A stretch of DNA of 64,000 bases from SG8-4 sp964598225 (GTDB taxonomy: Bacteria > Planctomycetota > Phycisphaerae > Sedimentisphaerales > Anaerobacaceae): NCBI GenBank assembly GCA_964598225.1, contig CAZRBG010000002.1:145341-209340 (forward strand), read 5' to 3'. The position numbers were made by a program, and so were the translations under genes. Shown here piece by piece: positions 40,422 to 48,265 of this stretch (position 1 is its first letter; every line of letters begins with the position of its first letter). The notes under the pieces were generated by a model that saw only the letters and a program-made list of their open reading frames with translations, ran no database searches and was not told where the DNA came from.

Positions 40422-41459
40422 ATGAAAGCCGCAACGATAAGAGAACATGGGGGACCTGATGTGGTTCGGGTTGAGGATATTCCCGAGCCGGAGTTTAGCG
40501 ATGAGGAAGTTCTCGTGGAAGTCCGCTCTGCGGGACTGAATCACCTGGACATCTGGGTCAGAAAGGGCGGGCGGAGCTCGAAATTAACCGGACCTCACGT
40601 CCTCGGTTCCGATGCCGCAGGTGTGATCGTTGCCGCAGGTGAGCGGGTTGAAGGCGTAAGCGTCGGCAATGAGGTCATTGTAAATCCCGGGCTGAGCTGC
40701 AATACCTGCGATTACTGCCGAAGCGGCGAGCAGAGTGAGTGCCCTGCTTTCGGGATACTTGGGCTGAGCCGACAAGGCACGTTTGCCGAACGTGTGGCGG
40801 TCCCGGCTCGCAACGTGGCGCCCAAGCCCGCACATCTGAATTTCAATGAGGCCGGTGTATTTGTGCTGGCGCAGCTAACCGCCTGGCGAATGCTGATGAC
40901 ACGCGCAAAACTCAAGCCCGGCCAGAAGGTCTTAATACACGGCATAGGAGGGGGCGTCGCCACTTGCGCTCTTCAGTTGGCCAAGCTTGCCGGGGCCGAA
41001 GTAATCGTTACCTCCTCTTCGGATAAAAAGCTGGATCGTGCGAACGGTTTAGGCGCCGATCACACAATAAACTACGAAACGGCGGGTGATGTAGCGAAAT
41101 GTGTCAAGGACATCACGAACGGAACCGGTGTCGATATAGTGATAGATGCTGTTGGCGCGGCTGCATGGCCGGTAGATTTTTCGGCTGTTCGCCGGGGCGG
41201 AAAAGTGGTCCTGTGCGGCATTACCACCGGGGCCGAAGCGACGACGAATCTGCAGCTACTCTATTGGAATCAACTGACGATTATGGGCTCGACAATGGGT
41301 TCTAATGAAGATTTTCGTCAAATGGTCGATGCCGCCACCACAGCGGAACTGAAACCGGTTATCGATTCGGTATCGCCTTTGGAAAATGTAAAGGACGCCA
41401 TGAGCAGAATGGAAAAGGCCGAGCAATTCGGCAAAATCGTCCTGGAGGTTTCCGGGTAA
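40422..41459 (+). CDS. Zinc-type alcohol dehydrogenase family (MDR) oxidoreductase
   Basis: A 345-residue medium-chain dehydrogenase/reductase. The structural zinc lobe is complete (NPGLSCNTCDYCRSGEQSEC). The nucleotide fold shows VLIHGIGGGVATCALQLAKL and an acidic patch near VIVTSSSDKKL, suggesting NADP(H). The catalytic zinc site is altered: asparagine stands in AGLNHLDIW and GSDAAG replaces the GHE motif. It probably acts as a quinone- or enoyl-type reductase. It heads a run of five redox-related genes. Confidence 0.88.
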   Translation: MKAATIREHGGPDVVRVEDIPEPEFSDEEVLVEVRSAGLNHLDIWVRKGGRSSKLTGPHVLGSDAAGVIVAAGERVEGVSVGNEVIVNPGLSCNTCDYCRSGEQSECPAFGILGLSRQGTFAERVAVPARNVAPKPAHLNFNEAGVFVLAQLTAWRMLMTRAKLKPGQKVLIHGIGGGVATCALQLAKLAGAEVIVTSSSDKKLDRANGLGADHTINYETAGDVAKCVKDITNGTGVDIVIDAVGAAAWPVDFSAVRRGGKVVLCGITTGAEATTNLQLLYWNQLTIMGSTMGSNEDFRQMVDAATTAELKPVIDSVSPLENVKDAMSRMEKAEQFGKIVLEVSG

Positions 41460-41496
41460 GCAAGTCTATACAAATCATGAAGAAAAGGAGTTTATC

Positions 41497-42072
41497 ATGG
41501 CTGTTACAGCTTCAAGAATGCTTGAATTGGGAACGTCGGCGCCGGATTTCAGCCTGCCAGATACCGAGGGGAATATCGTATCTCTTGCCGACTTTGACAA
41601 GTCTCCGGCGTTGCTGGTCATTTTCATGTGCAACCACTGTCCATTCGTAAAGCACGTGCTGAACAAGCTCGTGGAATTGGTCAAGGAATACCAGGCGAGA
41701 GGTGTTGCCGTGGTGGGTATAAATTCCAATGATGTAGCCAATTATCCCGACGACAGCCCTGAGAAGATGGCTAAGCTGGCAAAAGAGGCCGGCTTCACTT
41801 TTCCCTATCTTTATGATGAAACTCAGGAAGTGGCAAAAGCTTACAGCGCCGCCTGCACACCCGATTTCTTTCTGTTCGACGGCGGCAGGTCGCTCGTTTA
41901 CCGCGGCCAGATGGACGACAGCAGACCAGGCAACGGACTGTCCGTTACCGGCGATGACCTGACGGCGACTATAGACGCAGTTCTTAACGGCGAGCCGGTA
42001 GCGACAGATCAGAAGCCGAGCATGGGTTGCAATATCAAATGGAAAAGTGGCAATGAGCCTCATTACGCCTAG
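41497..42072 (+). CDS. Peroxiredoxin-like thioredoxin-fold protein
   Basis: A 191-residue AhpC/TSA-type protein. It shows PDFSLPDTEGNIVSLADFDK, the active-site stretch VIFMCNHCPFVKHVLNKLVE with a C-x2-C, and AACTPDFFLFDGGRSLVYRG. The CNHCPFVKH form marks a family close to thiol-disulfide oxidoreductases and peroxiredoxins. It has no signal peptide and is cytoplasmic. It begins 37 bases after the dehydrogenase stop, with AAGGAG upstream, and precedes a phosphoribosyltransferase by 14 bases. Confidence 0.9.
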   Translation: MAVTASRMLELGTSAPDFSLPDTEGNIVSLADFDKSPALLVIFMCNHCPFVKHVLNKLVELVKEYQARGVAVVGINSNDVANYPDDSPEKMAKLAKEAGFTFPYLYDETQEVAKAYSAACTPDFFLFDGGRSLVYRGQMDDSRPGNGLSVTGDDLTATIDAVLNGEPVATDQKPSMGCNIKWKSGNEPHYA

Positions 42073-42086
42073 CGGATAATTCTCCT

Positions 42087-42716
42087 ATGTTCAACGACAG
42101 AAGAGATGCAGGCCGCAAACTCGGGGAAGCCCTGGAAGGGTATAAAGGCAAAGATGTTCTCGTCCTGGCCATCCCGAGAGGCGGCGTGGAAGTCGGGTAT
42201 TACGTTTCAGAGCACCTTGGTGCGCACTTTTCGATAGTCATCGTGCGAAAGTTGCCGCTTCCGACTAATCCGGAGGCTGGTTTCGGAGCTATAGCCGAGG
42301 ACGGCAGCATCTTCCTTGCTGATAGTATAGCGGGAGCAATCCCCTCAAAATTATCCGAGCGGGTCCGGGAGGAACAAAAGCAGGAGATTGTCAGGCGGAT
42401 AAGAATCTTGAGGCAGGGAAGGCCTTTGCCGGCGATAGAAGGCAGGACCGTCATATTGGTGGATGACGGCATAGCGATGGGCTCGACGATGCAGGCGGCT
42501 GTGAAGCTTTGCAGGAACAAAAAGGCAGGCAAGATCGTGGTAGCGTCTCCGGTAGCGGGTCCGCCGGCGGTTTCGAGTCTCACCGGGGCCGTCGATGAAA
42601 TCGTGGTTCTCGAACAGCCTGAGTTGTTCCGAGCAGTCGCCCAGGTATACAGGAACTGGTACGATGTTCCTGATGAAGAGGTGATCGAAATATTACAGAA
42701 CAGCAGGCTTACCTGA
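42087..42716 (+). CDS. Phosphoribosyltransferase family protein
   Basis: A 209-residue type I phosphoribosyltransferase. The PRPP loop is TVILVDDGIAMGSTMQAAVK, preceded by DVLVLAIPRGGVEVGYYV and PLPTNPEAGFGAIAEDG. The same family occurs fused or next to stress proteins in many bacteria and its base substrate is unknown. It starts 14 bases after the peroxiredoxin and is likely cotranscribed. Confidence 0.87.
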   Translation: MFNDRRDAGRKLGEALEGYKGKDVLVLAIPRGGVEVGYYVSEHLGAHFSIVIVRKLPLPTNPEAGFGAIAEDGSIFLADSIAGAIPSKLSERVREEQKQEIVRRIRILRQGRPLPAIEGRTVILVDDGIAMGSTMQAAVKLCRNKKAGKIVVASPVAGPPAVSSLTGAVDEIVVLEQPELFRAVAQVYRNWYDVPDEEVIEILQNSRLT

Positions 42717-42783
42717 CCTTCAATCGAATGAAGGCAACTGAAATGAATGTAGAAAAACGAAGATGTAAAGGAGAATTAGAAAG

Positions 42784-43206
42784 ATGGCAATGACAACGCA
42801 ACAACTTATCGACTCACTAAACCTGGACCTGGAACTGGAGTATTCGGCCGCGATTCAGTACATAAACCACGCAGCGGTGATGACCGGAGCGGCTTACGGT
42901 GACATCATAAAAGAACTTAAGATTCACGCCAACGAAGAAATCCAGCACGCCATGATTCTGGCCGACCAGATTGACTATCTCGGAGGCTCGCCGACCATCA
43001 AAGTCGGGGAGATAAAAATCTCCGAAGACAACGATGAAATGCTGAGACAGGACCTGGCAGGCGAAGACGACGCTATCACCAGGTACAAGTCGAGGATAGA
43101 ACAGGCCGAGCAGCTAAAGGAATTCGCGCTGGCCCAGCAGCTCAGAACAATTCTGGCCACGGAGCAGGAGCACGCTATGGATTTACAGCAGGCGCTCGGC
43201 AAATAA
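42784..43206 (+). CDS. Ferritin-like / bacterioferritin-type protein
   Basis: A 140-residue four-helix bundle with the di-iron ligands spread as in ferritins: LELEYSAAIQYINHA, ANEEIQHAMILADQIDYLGG and ATEQEHAMDLQQAL. It lacks a haem-binding methionine at a recognisable place, so storage or oxidation of iron, or peroxide removal, are the likely roles. AAGGAG lies before the ATG. The company of peroxiredoxin and azoreductase suggests oxidative-stress protection. Confidence 0.87.
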   Translation: MAMTTQQLIDSLNLDLELEYSAAIQYINHAAVMTGAAYGDIIKELKIHANEEIQHAMILADQIDYLGGSPTIKVGEIKISEDNDEMLRQDLAGEDDAITRYKSRIEQAEQLKEFALAQQLRTILATEQEHAMDLQQALGK

Positions 43207-43236
43207 TGAGGTAAAAATTGAGAAAGGAAGATAAGA

Positions 43237-43869
43237 ATGAACAAACTTTTATATATCCAGGCTTCACCGAGAGTACAAAGATCGCATTCCATCGCCGTAG
43301 CGGATGCGTTTATAGATGAGTATAAACAAAAGCACCCGGAAGACGAGATCGTGAAAATGAACCTGTTCGAGGTGTCGCTTCCGAGCTTCGACGGACTCAC
43401 CGTTCAGGCCAAATATACAATTCTGCACGGCAAGGAACACACTGAGCAGGAGCTGCAAGCATGGAGAAATGTAGAGGCGATTATCGAGCAATTCAAATCA
43501 GCGGACAAGTACGTGCTCGCCGTGCCCATGTGGAATTTCAACATTCCGTACCGGCTCAAGCAGTACATTGACATTCTGGTCCAGCCGGGTTACACTTTCA
43601 GCTACAGCCAGGAGAAGGGCTACGAAGGGCTCGTTCTGGGAAAGAAGCTGCTGGCTGTGTATGCCCGCGGCGGTGAATATGCCGCCGGCAGTGAAACCGA
43701 GGCATTTGACACGCAGACCAGGTACATCAAGCTGATATTTGGCTTCATAGGTTTCGAAGACATCCGTTCGGTGATTGTAGAGCCGACTCTTCAGGGCGGT
43801 CCGGACGTCGCAAAGACGCGGCAGCAGCAAGCGATTGACCGGGCAAAAGAAATGGCTGTGAATTTCTAA
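43237..43869 (+). CDS. azoR: FMN-dependent NADH-azoreductase
   Basis: A 210-residue flavodoxin-fold enzyme of the AzoR family. It shows LLYIQASPRVQRSHSIAVAD, the FMN loop in VPMWNFNIPYRLKQYIDILV and YARGGEYAAGSETEAFD, then LKLIFGFIGF-like text (YIKLIFGFIGFEDIRSV). Such enzymes reduce quinones and azo compounds with NADH, and often serve as quinone reductases. It has an AAGGA site before the ATG and is followed by a glycosyltransferase after 12 bases. Confidence 0.92.
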   Translation: MNKLLYIQASPRVQRSHSIAVADAFIDEYKQKHPEDEIVKMNLFEVSLPSFDGLTVQAKYTILHGKEHTEQELQAWRNVEAIIEQFKSADKYVLAVPMWNFNIPYRLKQYIDILVQPGYTFSYSQEKGYEGLVLGKKLLAVYARGGEYAAGSETEAFDTQTRYIKLIFGFIGFEDIRSVIVEPTLQGGPDVAKTRQQQAIDRAKEMAVNF

Positions 43870-43881
43870 GGGCAACCTGTT

Positions 43882-44592
43882 ATGACGAACAGTCAAAACA
43901 AGATTGACTTTTCGATCATAGTTCCGGTCCTGAATGAAGAAAGCCAAATAAACCTGCTGATCGACCATCTGCACGCCCGGAGCTTCGAACCCACCTATGA
44001 AATAATAGTGGTGGACGGCAATCCGCAGGGCAATACCTTGAATGCCATTCGGGCCGAAGATATAGTGAAAATCAAAGCGGAAAAAGGCCGAGCCAGGCAG
44101 ATGAACGCCGGCGCTGAAGCTGCGGGCGGGCGGGTGCTGCTTTTCCTGCACGCCGATACGAGGTTGCCGGACGGCGCACTGGAGAAGATCGACCGGGTGT
44201 TGGAAAATTCCGAGTACGTCGGCGGAGCTTTCGATCTTAAAATCGATTCCGACAGGCTTTTTCTGAGGTATATCTCAATGCGCGCAAGCCAACGTTCCCG
44301 CCGAAACAGAATGCCGTACGGCGACCAGGCTATCTTTCTGAGAAAGGAATATTTTGAACATATCGGAAGGTTCAAAGATATACCTTTAATGGAAGACATC
44401 GAACTGATGCGGCGCATCAAGAGAGATGGCAGGAAGATTTATATTTTGCCCGACAGGGTGACGACTTCGGCTCGAAGATGGCAGCGCGACGGGTCGTTTT
44501 ATACTACCATGAGGAATCAGATATTGGTGGCTATGTTCCACCTTGGTGTTAATCCTTCCCGGCTCGCGAAATATTATTGGAAGCAGTCGTAG
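43882..44592 (+). CDS. TIGR04283-type arsenosugar biosynthesis glycosyltransferase
   Basis: A 236-residue family 2 glycosyltransferase. It has FSIIVPVLNEESQINLLIDH, EIIVVDGNPQG, KGRARQMNAGAEAAGGRVLL, HADTRLPDGALEK and the MPYGDQAIFLRKEYF stretch. This layout is that of the family usually found beside the arsenosugar radical SAM protein ArsS, which lies just downstream. The sugar donor and acceptor are inferred, not shown. The TAG stop falls inside a palindromic repeat that separates the gene from arsS. Confidence 0.87.
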   Translation: MTNSQNKIDFSIIVPVLNEESQINLLIDHLHARSFEPTYEIIVVDGNPQGNTLNAIRAEDIVKIKAEKGRARQMNAGAEAAGGRVLLFLHADTRLPDGALEKIDRVLENSEYVGGAFDLKIDSDRLFLRYISMRASQRSRRNRMPYGDQAIFLRKEYFEHIGRFKDIPLMEDIELMRRIKRDGRKIYILPDRVTTSARRWQRDGSFYTTMRNQILVAMFHLGVNPSRLAKYYWKQS

Positions 44593-44610
44593 GGCGGGGT
44601 TCGACCCGCC
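44589..44610 (+). repeat. GTAG-headed REP-like palindrome overlapping a stop codon
   Basis: GTAGG is followed by GGCGGG (44593-44598), a 6-base loop and CCCGCC (44605-44610). The TAG at 44590-44592 is the stop codon of the glycosyltransferase. The repeat ends 17 bases before the arsS start. Confidence 0.75.
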
Positions 44611-44627
44611 ACATTTTGGGAGTGAAA

Positions 44628-45599
44628 ATGATTTCGGATTTCAGAAGAGAACTTGAAAACATCGACCCGCGATTGCTGTCTCTCGACCGGCTTGAGACGT
44701 TACAGGTCAACCTTGGTAATATGTGCAACCAGAGATGCGCGCATTGTCATGTACAAGCGGGTCCGGACGGCAAGAAGATAATGTCGAAGGACGTGATGGA
44801 GCAGATCATTGATTTCCTCCGAAATCGCCCGCATCTATCCGTTGATGTCACCGGGGGGTGTCCCGAACTGAATCCCGATTTCAAATTCTTTATCGCCGGG
44901 GCCGGTGAAGCTGCCTCGAATCTCATGGTGCGGACAAATGTCACCGTTTTCTTCGAGCCGGACATGGACTGGGTGCCGAAGTGGTACAGTGAAAAGAGGG
45001 TAACCCTGATGGTCTCTCTGCCCTGCTATACGGCCGAGAATGTTGACGATCAAAGAGGCCCGGGCGCGTTTAAAAAGAGCATCGCCGCTTTGAAAATGCT
45101 CAATAAGCTGGGTTATGGAATGAACGACCAGCTTCAAATTAATCTTGTATACAATCCGGGCGGCGGTTTTTTGCCCGGCCGGCAGGATAAGCTTGAAAGC
45201 GACTACAAGAAGGAACTCTATGACAACTACGGCATACATTTCAACAATCTTCTTACTATAACAAACGCTCCGATCGGCAGGTTCAAACGTTTCCTGGAGG
45301 CAAACGGACAGCTCGAACAATATCAGCGGCTTTTACTGGAAAACTTTAATTCCGAAGCGGCACAAAACATTATGTGCCGAAAGCTGGTCAGCGTCGGCCA
45401 CGACGGGATGGTCTATAACTGCGATTTCAACCAGGCGTTGGGATTGTCGGTCACAGATACGAGCGGGCGCCCCGTATCAATCGAAAGCCTCCCGAAAGCT
45501 CTGGCCGAAGGTATCGAACTGATTACCGGCGATCACTGTTTCTGCTGTACGGCCGGCGCCGGTTCGAGCTGCACGGGCTCGCTCGTCGAGAGTTCGTAA
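44628..45599 (+). CDS. arsS: Arsenosugar biosynthesis radical SAM protein
   Basis: A 323-residue radical SAM enzyme. The [4Fe-4S]-binding C-x3-C-x2-C is in LGNMCNQRCAHCHVQAGPDG. It continues with VDVTGGCPELNPDFKFFIAG, LPCYTAENVDDQRGPGAFKK and NLVYNPGGGFLPG. A C-terminal cysteine cluster (HCFCCTAGAGSSCTGSL) is typical of ArsS. ArsS adds a 5'-deoxyadenosyl or ribosyl group to methylated arsenic. No ArsM arsenite methylase was seen in the window. ATG 44628 has GGGAG upstream. The preceding glycosyltransferase is its usual partner. Confidence 0.92.
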   Translation: MISDFRRELENIDPRLLSLDRLETLQVNLGNMCNQRCAHCHVQAGPDGKKIMSKDVMEQIIDFLRNRPHLSVDVTGGCPELNPDFKFFIAGAGEAASNLMVRTNVTVFFEPDMDWVPKWYSEKRVTLMVSLPCYTAENVDDQRGPGAFKKSIAALKMLNKLGYGMNDQLQINLVYNPGGGFLPGRQDKLESDYKKELYDNYGIHFNNLLTITNAPIGRFKRFLEANGQLEQYQRLLLENFNSEAAQNIMCRKLVSVGHDGMVYNCDFNQALGLSVTDTSGRPVSIESLPKALAEGIELITGDHCFCCTAGAGSSCTGSLVESS

Positions 45600-45613
45600 A
45601 CGCGAACTGTTTT

Positions 45614-46981
45614 TCACTTTGAGGTTTCGTCCTGTTTAACCCACGCTTCGTTGAACCGCACGTATTTAATAGTCTTGTTCGGACCACCCTTGCGGTCTTT
45701 GTGATGGTAACTGTAAACTACGTGTAAAGTGCCGTCCCGGCCCTGAATAATAGAGGGGTATGCGCTGCCGGTCGCAGTTTTTCTTTCTCGCAGGTCCCTT
45801 TCGAGATGTCTGGTGTATTGCCAGTTCTTCCCCTCATTCGTTGAGATTGAAACCGCCAGACTGTGCCGGCCGTCTTCGGTGTCGTTGTAGGCGAGAGCCC
45901 AATGGCCGTTTTGCATGGTGACAATATCCGCCCCCGATCCCGGATTGGGCAATTCCGAATCTCTCACGGGGCTCCACGTCAAACCCTTGTCTTTGGATGC
46001 ACTTATATGCAGACGTTTGGGCGCCGGACCGTTGTCCCGCATGTAGGCCACAAGCGTTCCATCGGCTTTTTTCGCGATACTTGCCTGTATGTTGCCGGCC
46101 CCCACCAACGGCTCGCTGAATTTCCAGTTCTTGCCGCCGTCGTCCGTTACCGCCATCAGCGAAAAACTGAATCCGTCCGAGTAGAGAGGCACTATGATTC
46201 GACCGCCATCCAGGATTACCGCCTTGTTCTTGGTCTGCCAGCCGACCCGCCGAAAGTACGGATAGCCCAGTTGCTGTTCGGTGAATCCGCCCTGATCGTC
46301 GTACAGCCGCCCTTTGCGGATCATGTTCTCACCCCGCGCTTTTGAGAGCAAGTCCTTCTTCCATCTTTCGACAAGATTTTGCACAATCAAGTTCGGCATC
46401 GAGCTGTTTTTCGAAACGTACTCTGCGTATTCCTCGATCTGTCTCTCGACGGACTTGACGAATCGATCGCCGGGTTGTATGCCTCGCTCGGCCGGGTCGC
46501 CGGGCTTGACGTGCAGTACATCCTGCCATGCCCATTCAGGCGGGCCGCCTGATGCCATGTAGTTTTCGCTGATTCGGTATTTCGGCAGCGATGTCTCCCA
46601 CTGGTTCGCTATGACCGTGTACCACATCAGCCAGAGCCGGTCCTCGTCGTCGAGAAACAGAATCGGATTTATATCCGGAAAGCCGGGAACGTCCGCCATC
46701 ACAAAGGGCCTGGTCCATTTATCCGTGCCGGCTTGAAGTCTCGCTCCCATGATCGCCACGTCGTCGGCCCATCGCTCGCCCGAGCCCTGGAACCACGCGG
46801 CTAAAAGATCGCCGTTCGGCAATTCCACAATAGTCGAACCGTGCACGTGCTCTTTGACGAGCGGAAATATCTCGCCTGCTCGAAAGACTGCATCTTCACC
46901 GGCATGCGCCGAACCCCAAGCGCTGGCAACAACAAGCAGAAGGCAAAAATAAATACTTCGTATACTCTTACTCTTTCTCAT
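45614..46981 (-). CDS. Exported sialidase-family (BNR repeat) protein
   Basis: A 455-residue exported protein with a signal peptide (about 1-27, ending GSAHA) and a six-blade sialidase-like propeller. It shows HGSTIVELPNGDLLAAWFQG, DDEDRLWLMWYTVIAN, DDGGKNWKFSEPLVG, SKDKGLTWSPVRD and STNEGKNWQYTRH, which are Asp-box (S-x-D-x-G-x-T-W) type turns. It probably acts on glycans outside the cytoplasm; the sugar is unknown. AAGGAAG lies before the ATG. It is convergent with arsS and divergent from the dehydrogenase gene at 47122. Confidence 0.85.
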   Translation of the reverse strand: MRKSKSIRSIYFCLLLVVASAWGSAHAGEDAVFRAGEIFPLVKEHVHGSTIVELPNGDLLAAWFQGSGERWADDVAIMGARLQAGTDKWTRPFVMADVPGFPDINPILFLDDEDRLWLMWYTVIANQWETSLPKYRISENYMASGGPPEWAWQDVLHVKPGDPAERGIQPGDRFVKSVERQIEEYAEYVSKNSSMPNLIVQNLVERWKKDLLSKARGENMIRKGRLYDDQGGFTEQQLGYPYFRRVGWQTKNKAVILDGGRIIVPLYSDGFSFSLMAVTDDGGKNWKFSEPLVGAGNIQASIAKKADGTLVAYMRDNGPAPKRLHISASKDKGLTWSPVRDSELPNPGSGADIVTMQNGHWALAYNDTEDGRHSLAVSISTNEGKNWQYTRHLERDLRERKTATGSAYPSIIQGRDGTLHVVYSYHHKDRKGGPNKTIKYVRFNEAWVKQDETSK

Positions 46982-47036
46982 CGCGGCTTCCTTTCAACTA
47001 AAACCAATAAAAATGATGTTAAACACTATGGGGATG

Positions 47037-47057
47037 TGGTGCAAGAGTGTTGCACCA
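47037..47057. promoter_or_regulatory. Perfect palindrome in a divergent promoter region
   Basis: TGGTGCAA (47037-47044), five bases, TTGCACCA (47050-47057) lie in the 140-bp space between the divergent sialidase and dehydrogenase genes. A perfect 8-bp dyad with a short spacer in this place looks like a transcription-factor operator. No T-run follows, so it is not a terminator. Confidence 0.45.
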
Positions 47058-47121
47058 ATTGTCTATTGAGATTACCATTCGTTCAAATCGACAAGTTCAC
47101 ATCAGGAAAGGATGTATGTAG

Positions 47122-48111
47122 ATGACGAATATAATTCACGTTGGGATCGGGCCGCTCGGGCAAAAAACGGTGAAGTACGCAGTCGAACGTGGCTGCTTCA
47201 ATACCGTAGGTGCGGTAGACATCGATCTTGAAAAGGCGGGCAAAGATCTCGGTGAACTTTGCGGCGTCGGGCCACTCGACGTCACTGTAAGCAGCAGCCT
47301 GAATGAGGCTATCAAAGATAAACAAGCCGAGGTTGCATTGCTGACGACCGTCAGCAGTATAGTTGGCCTGGAGAACCAGGTTGCAGAGCTTGCGACGGCA
47401 GGGCTTAACGTTATCTCCACGTGTGAGGAACTTTTCTTTCCGTGGAAGACAAACCCTGAAGTCGCCGAAAGAATCGATAAGGTATGCCGGGACAACAATG
47501 TCACCTGTGTTGGCACCGGTGTCAATCCCGGGTATCTTATGGATCTGCTTCCGACGATTCTGAGCGGCTTGTGCCGGAACGTGAAGAAAGTTGAAGTATG
47601 GAGAGTACAGGACGCCTCAGTGCGTCGAATTCCGTTCCAACAGAAAATAGGGGCGGGCTTAACACTGGAAGAATTCGAGATCAAAAGAAACAACGGCTCG
47701 CTGAGGCATGTCGGCCTGCCCGAGTCGGTTGATTTCATTGCCGACAGACTTGGCTGGCAGCTCGACCGCAACGAAGAAACGCTGGAACCGGTAATCGCTG
47801 AAAGTCGGATTGACACCGCCTACAAACCGATCGCCAAAGGCATGGCCCGAGGAGTGCACCAGGTCGGCAGAGGATTTGTGGGTGATGATGAGGTCATTAC
47901 CCTGTACTTCCGTGCCGCGGCGGGCGAACCTGAATCATACGATCAGGTGCGTATAGAAGGCGAACCCGTGATCGAATCCAGAATTGCCGGCGGCGTCAAC
48001 GGCGATATCGCTACGTGTGCAATCACCTTGAACGCCATAAGATCGGTCCTCGATGCGGGTCCCGGCCTAAAGACAATGGCCCAGATTCCCCCGATCGGGT
48101 TTTGCAGATAG
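47122..48111 (+). CDS. Dihydrodipicolinate reductase / diaminopentanoate dehydrogenase-like oxidoreductase
   Basis: A 329-residue NAD(P)-dependent protein. The nucleotide fold has IIHVGIGPLGQKTVKYAVER and VGAVDIDLEKAGKDLGE. Further stretches are LNVISTCEELFFPW, VTCVGTGVNPGYLMDLLP, GVNGDIATCAITLNAIR and AGPGLKTMAQIPPIGF. It resembles the enzyme family that includes 2,4-diaminopentanoate dehydrogenase, but the substrate cannot be assigned. AAGGA lies upstream of the ATG. A palindrome lies between it and the divergent sialidase gene. It may be the first gene of a sugar or amine route. Confidence 0.8.
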   Translation: MTNIIHVGIGPLGQKTVKYAVERGCFNTVGAVDIDLEKAGKDLGELCGVGPLDVTVSSSLNEAIKDKQAEVALLTTVSSIVGLENQVAELATAGLNVISTCEELFFPWKTNPEVAERIDKVCRDNNVTCVGTGVNPGYLMDLLPTILSGLCRNVKKVEVWRVQDASVRRIPFQQKIGAGLTLEEFEIKRNNGSLRHVGLPESVDFIADRLGWQLDRNEETLEPVIAESRIDTAYKPIAKGMARGVHQVGRGFVGDDEVITLYFRAAAGEPESYDQVRIEGEPVIESRIAGGVNGDIATCAITLNAIRSVLDAGPGLKTMAQIPPIGFCR

Positions 48112-48145
48112 GATAGGCCGTTTGCCGCGTGCTCGTGAGGGCATT

Positions 48146-48226
48146 GTAGCATGGGCGTCCGGCCCACGAGTAGTGCTTCGTCTCGCGGGCGTTCCCGCGA
48201 CACTCAAGGCGGGACGCCCATGCTGC
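48146..48226. repeat. Nested GTAG-type palindromes
   Basis: An outer perfect 13-bp stem (AGCATGGGCGTCC 48148-48160, GGACGCCCATGCT 48212-48224) encloses an inner hairpin (TCGCGGG/CCCGCGA, 48183-48200). It lies between two convergent genes and may stop both transcripts. The head on the plus strand is GTAG. ACGCCTTACGGCG follows at 48231 and also appears at 17601. Confidence 0.75.
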
Positions 48227-48265
48227 TAAAACGCCTTACGGCGTCACTGCGAACGGTCGATCTTT

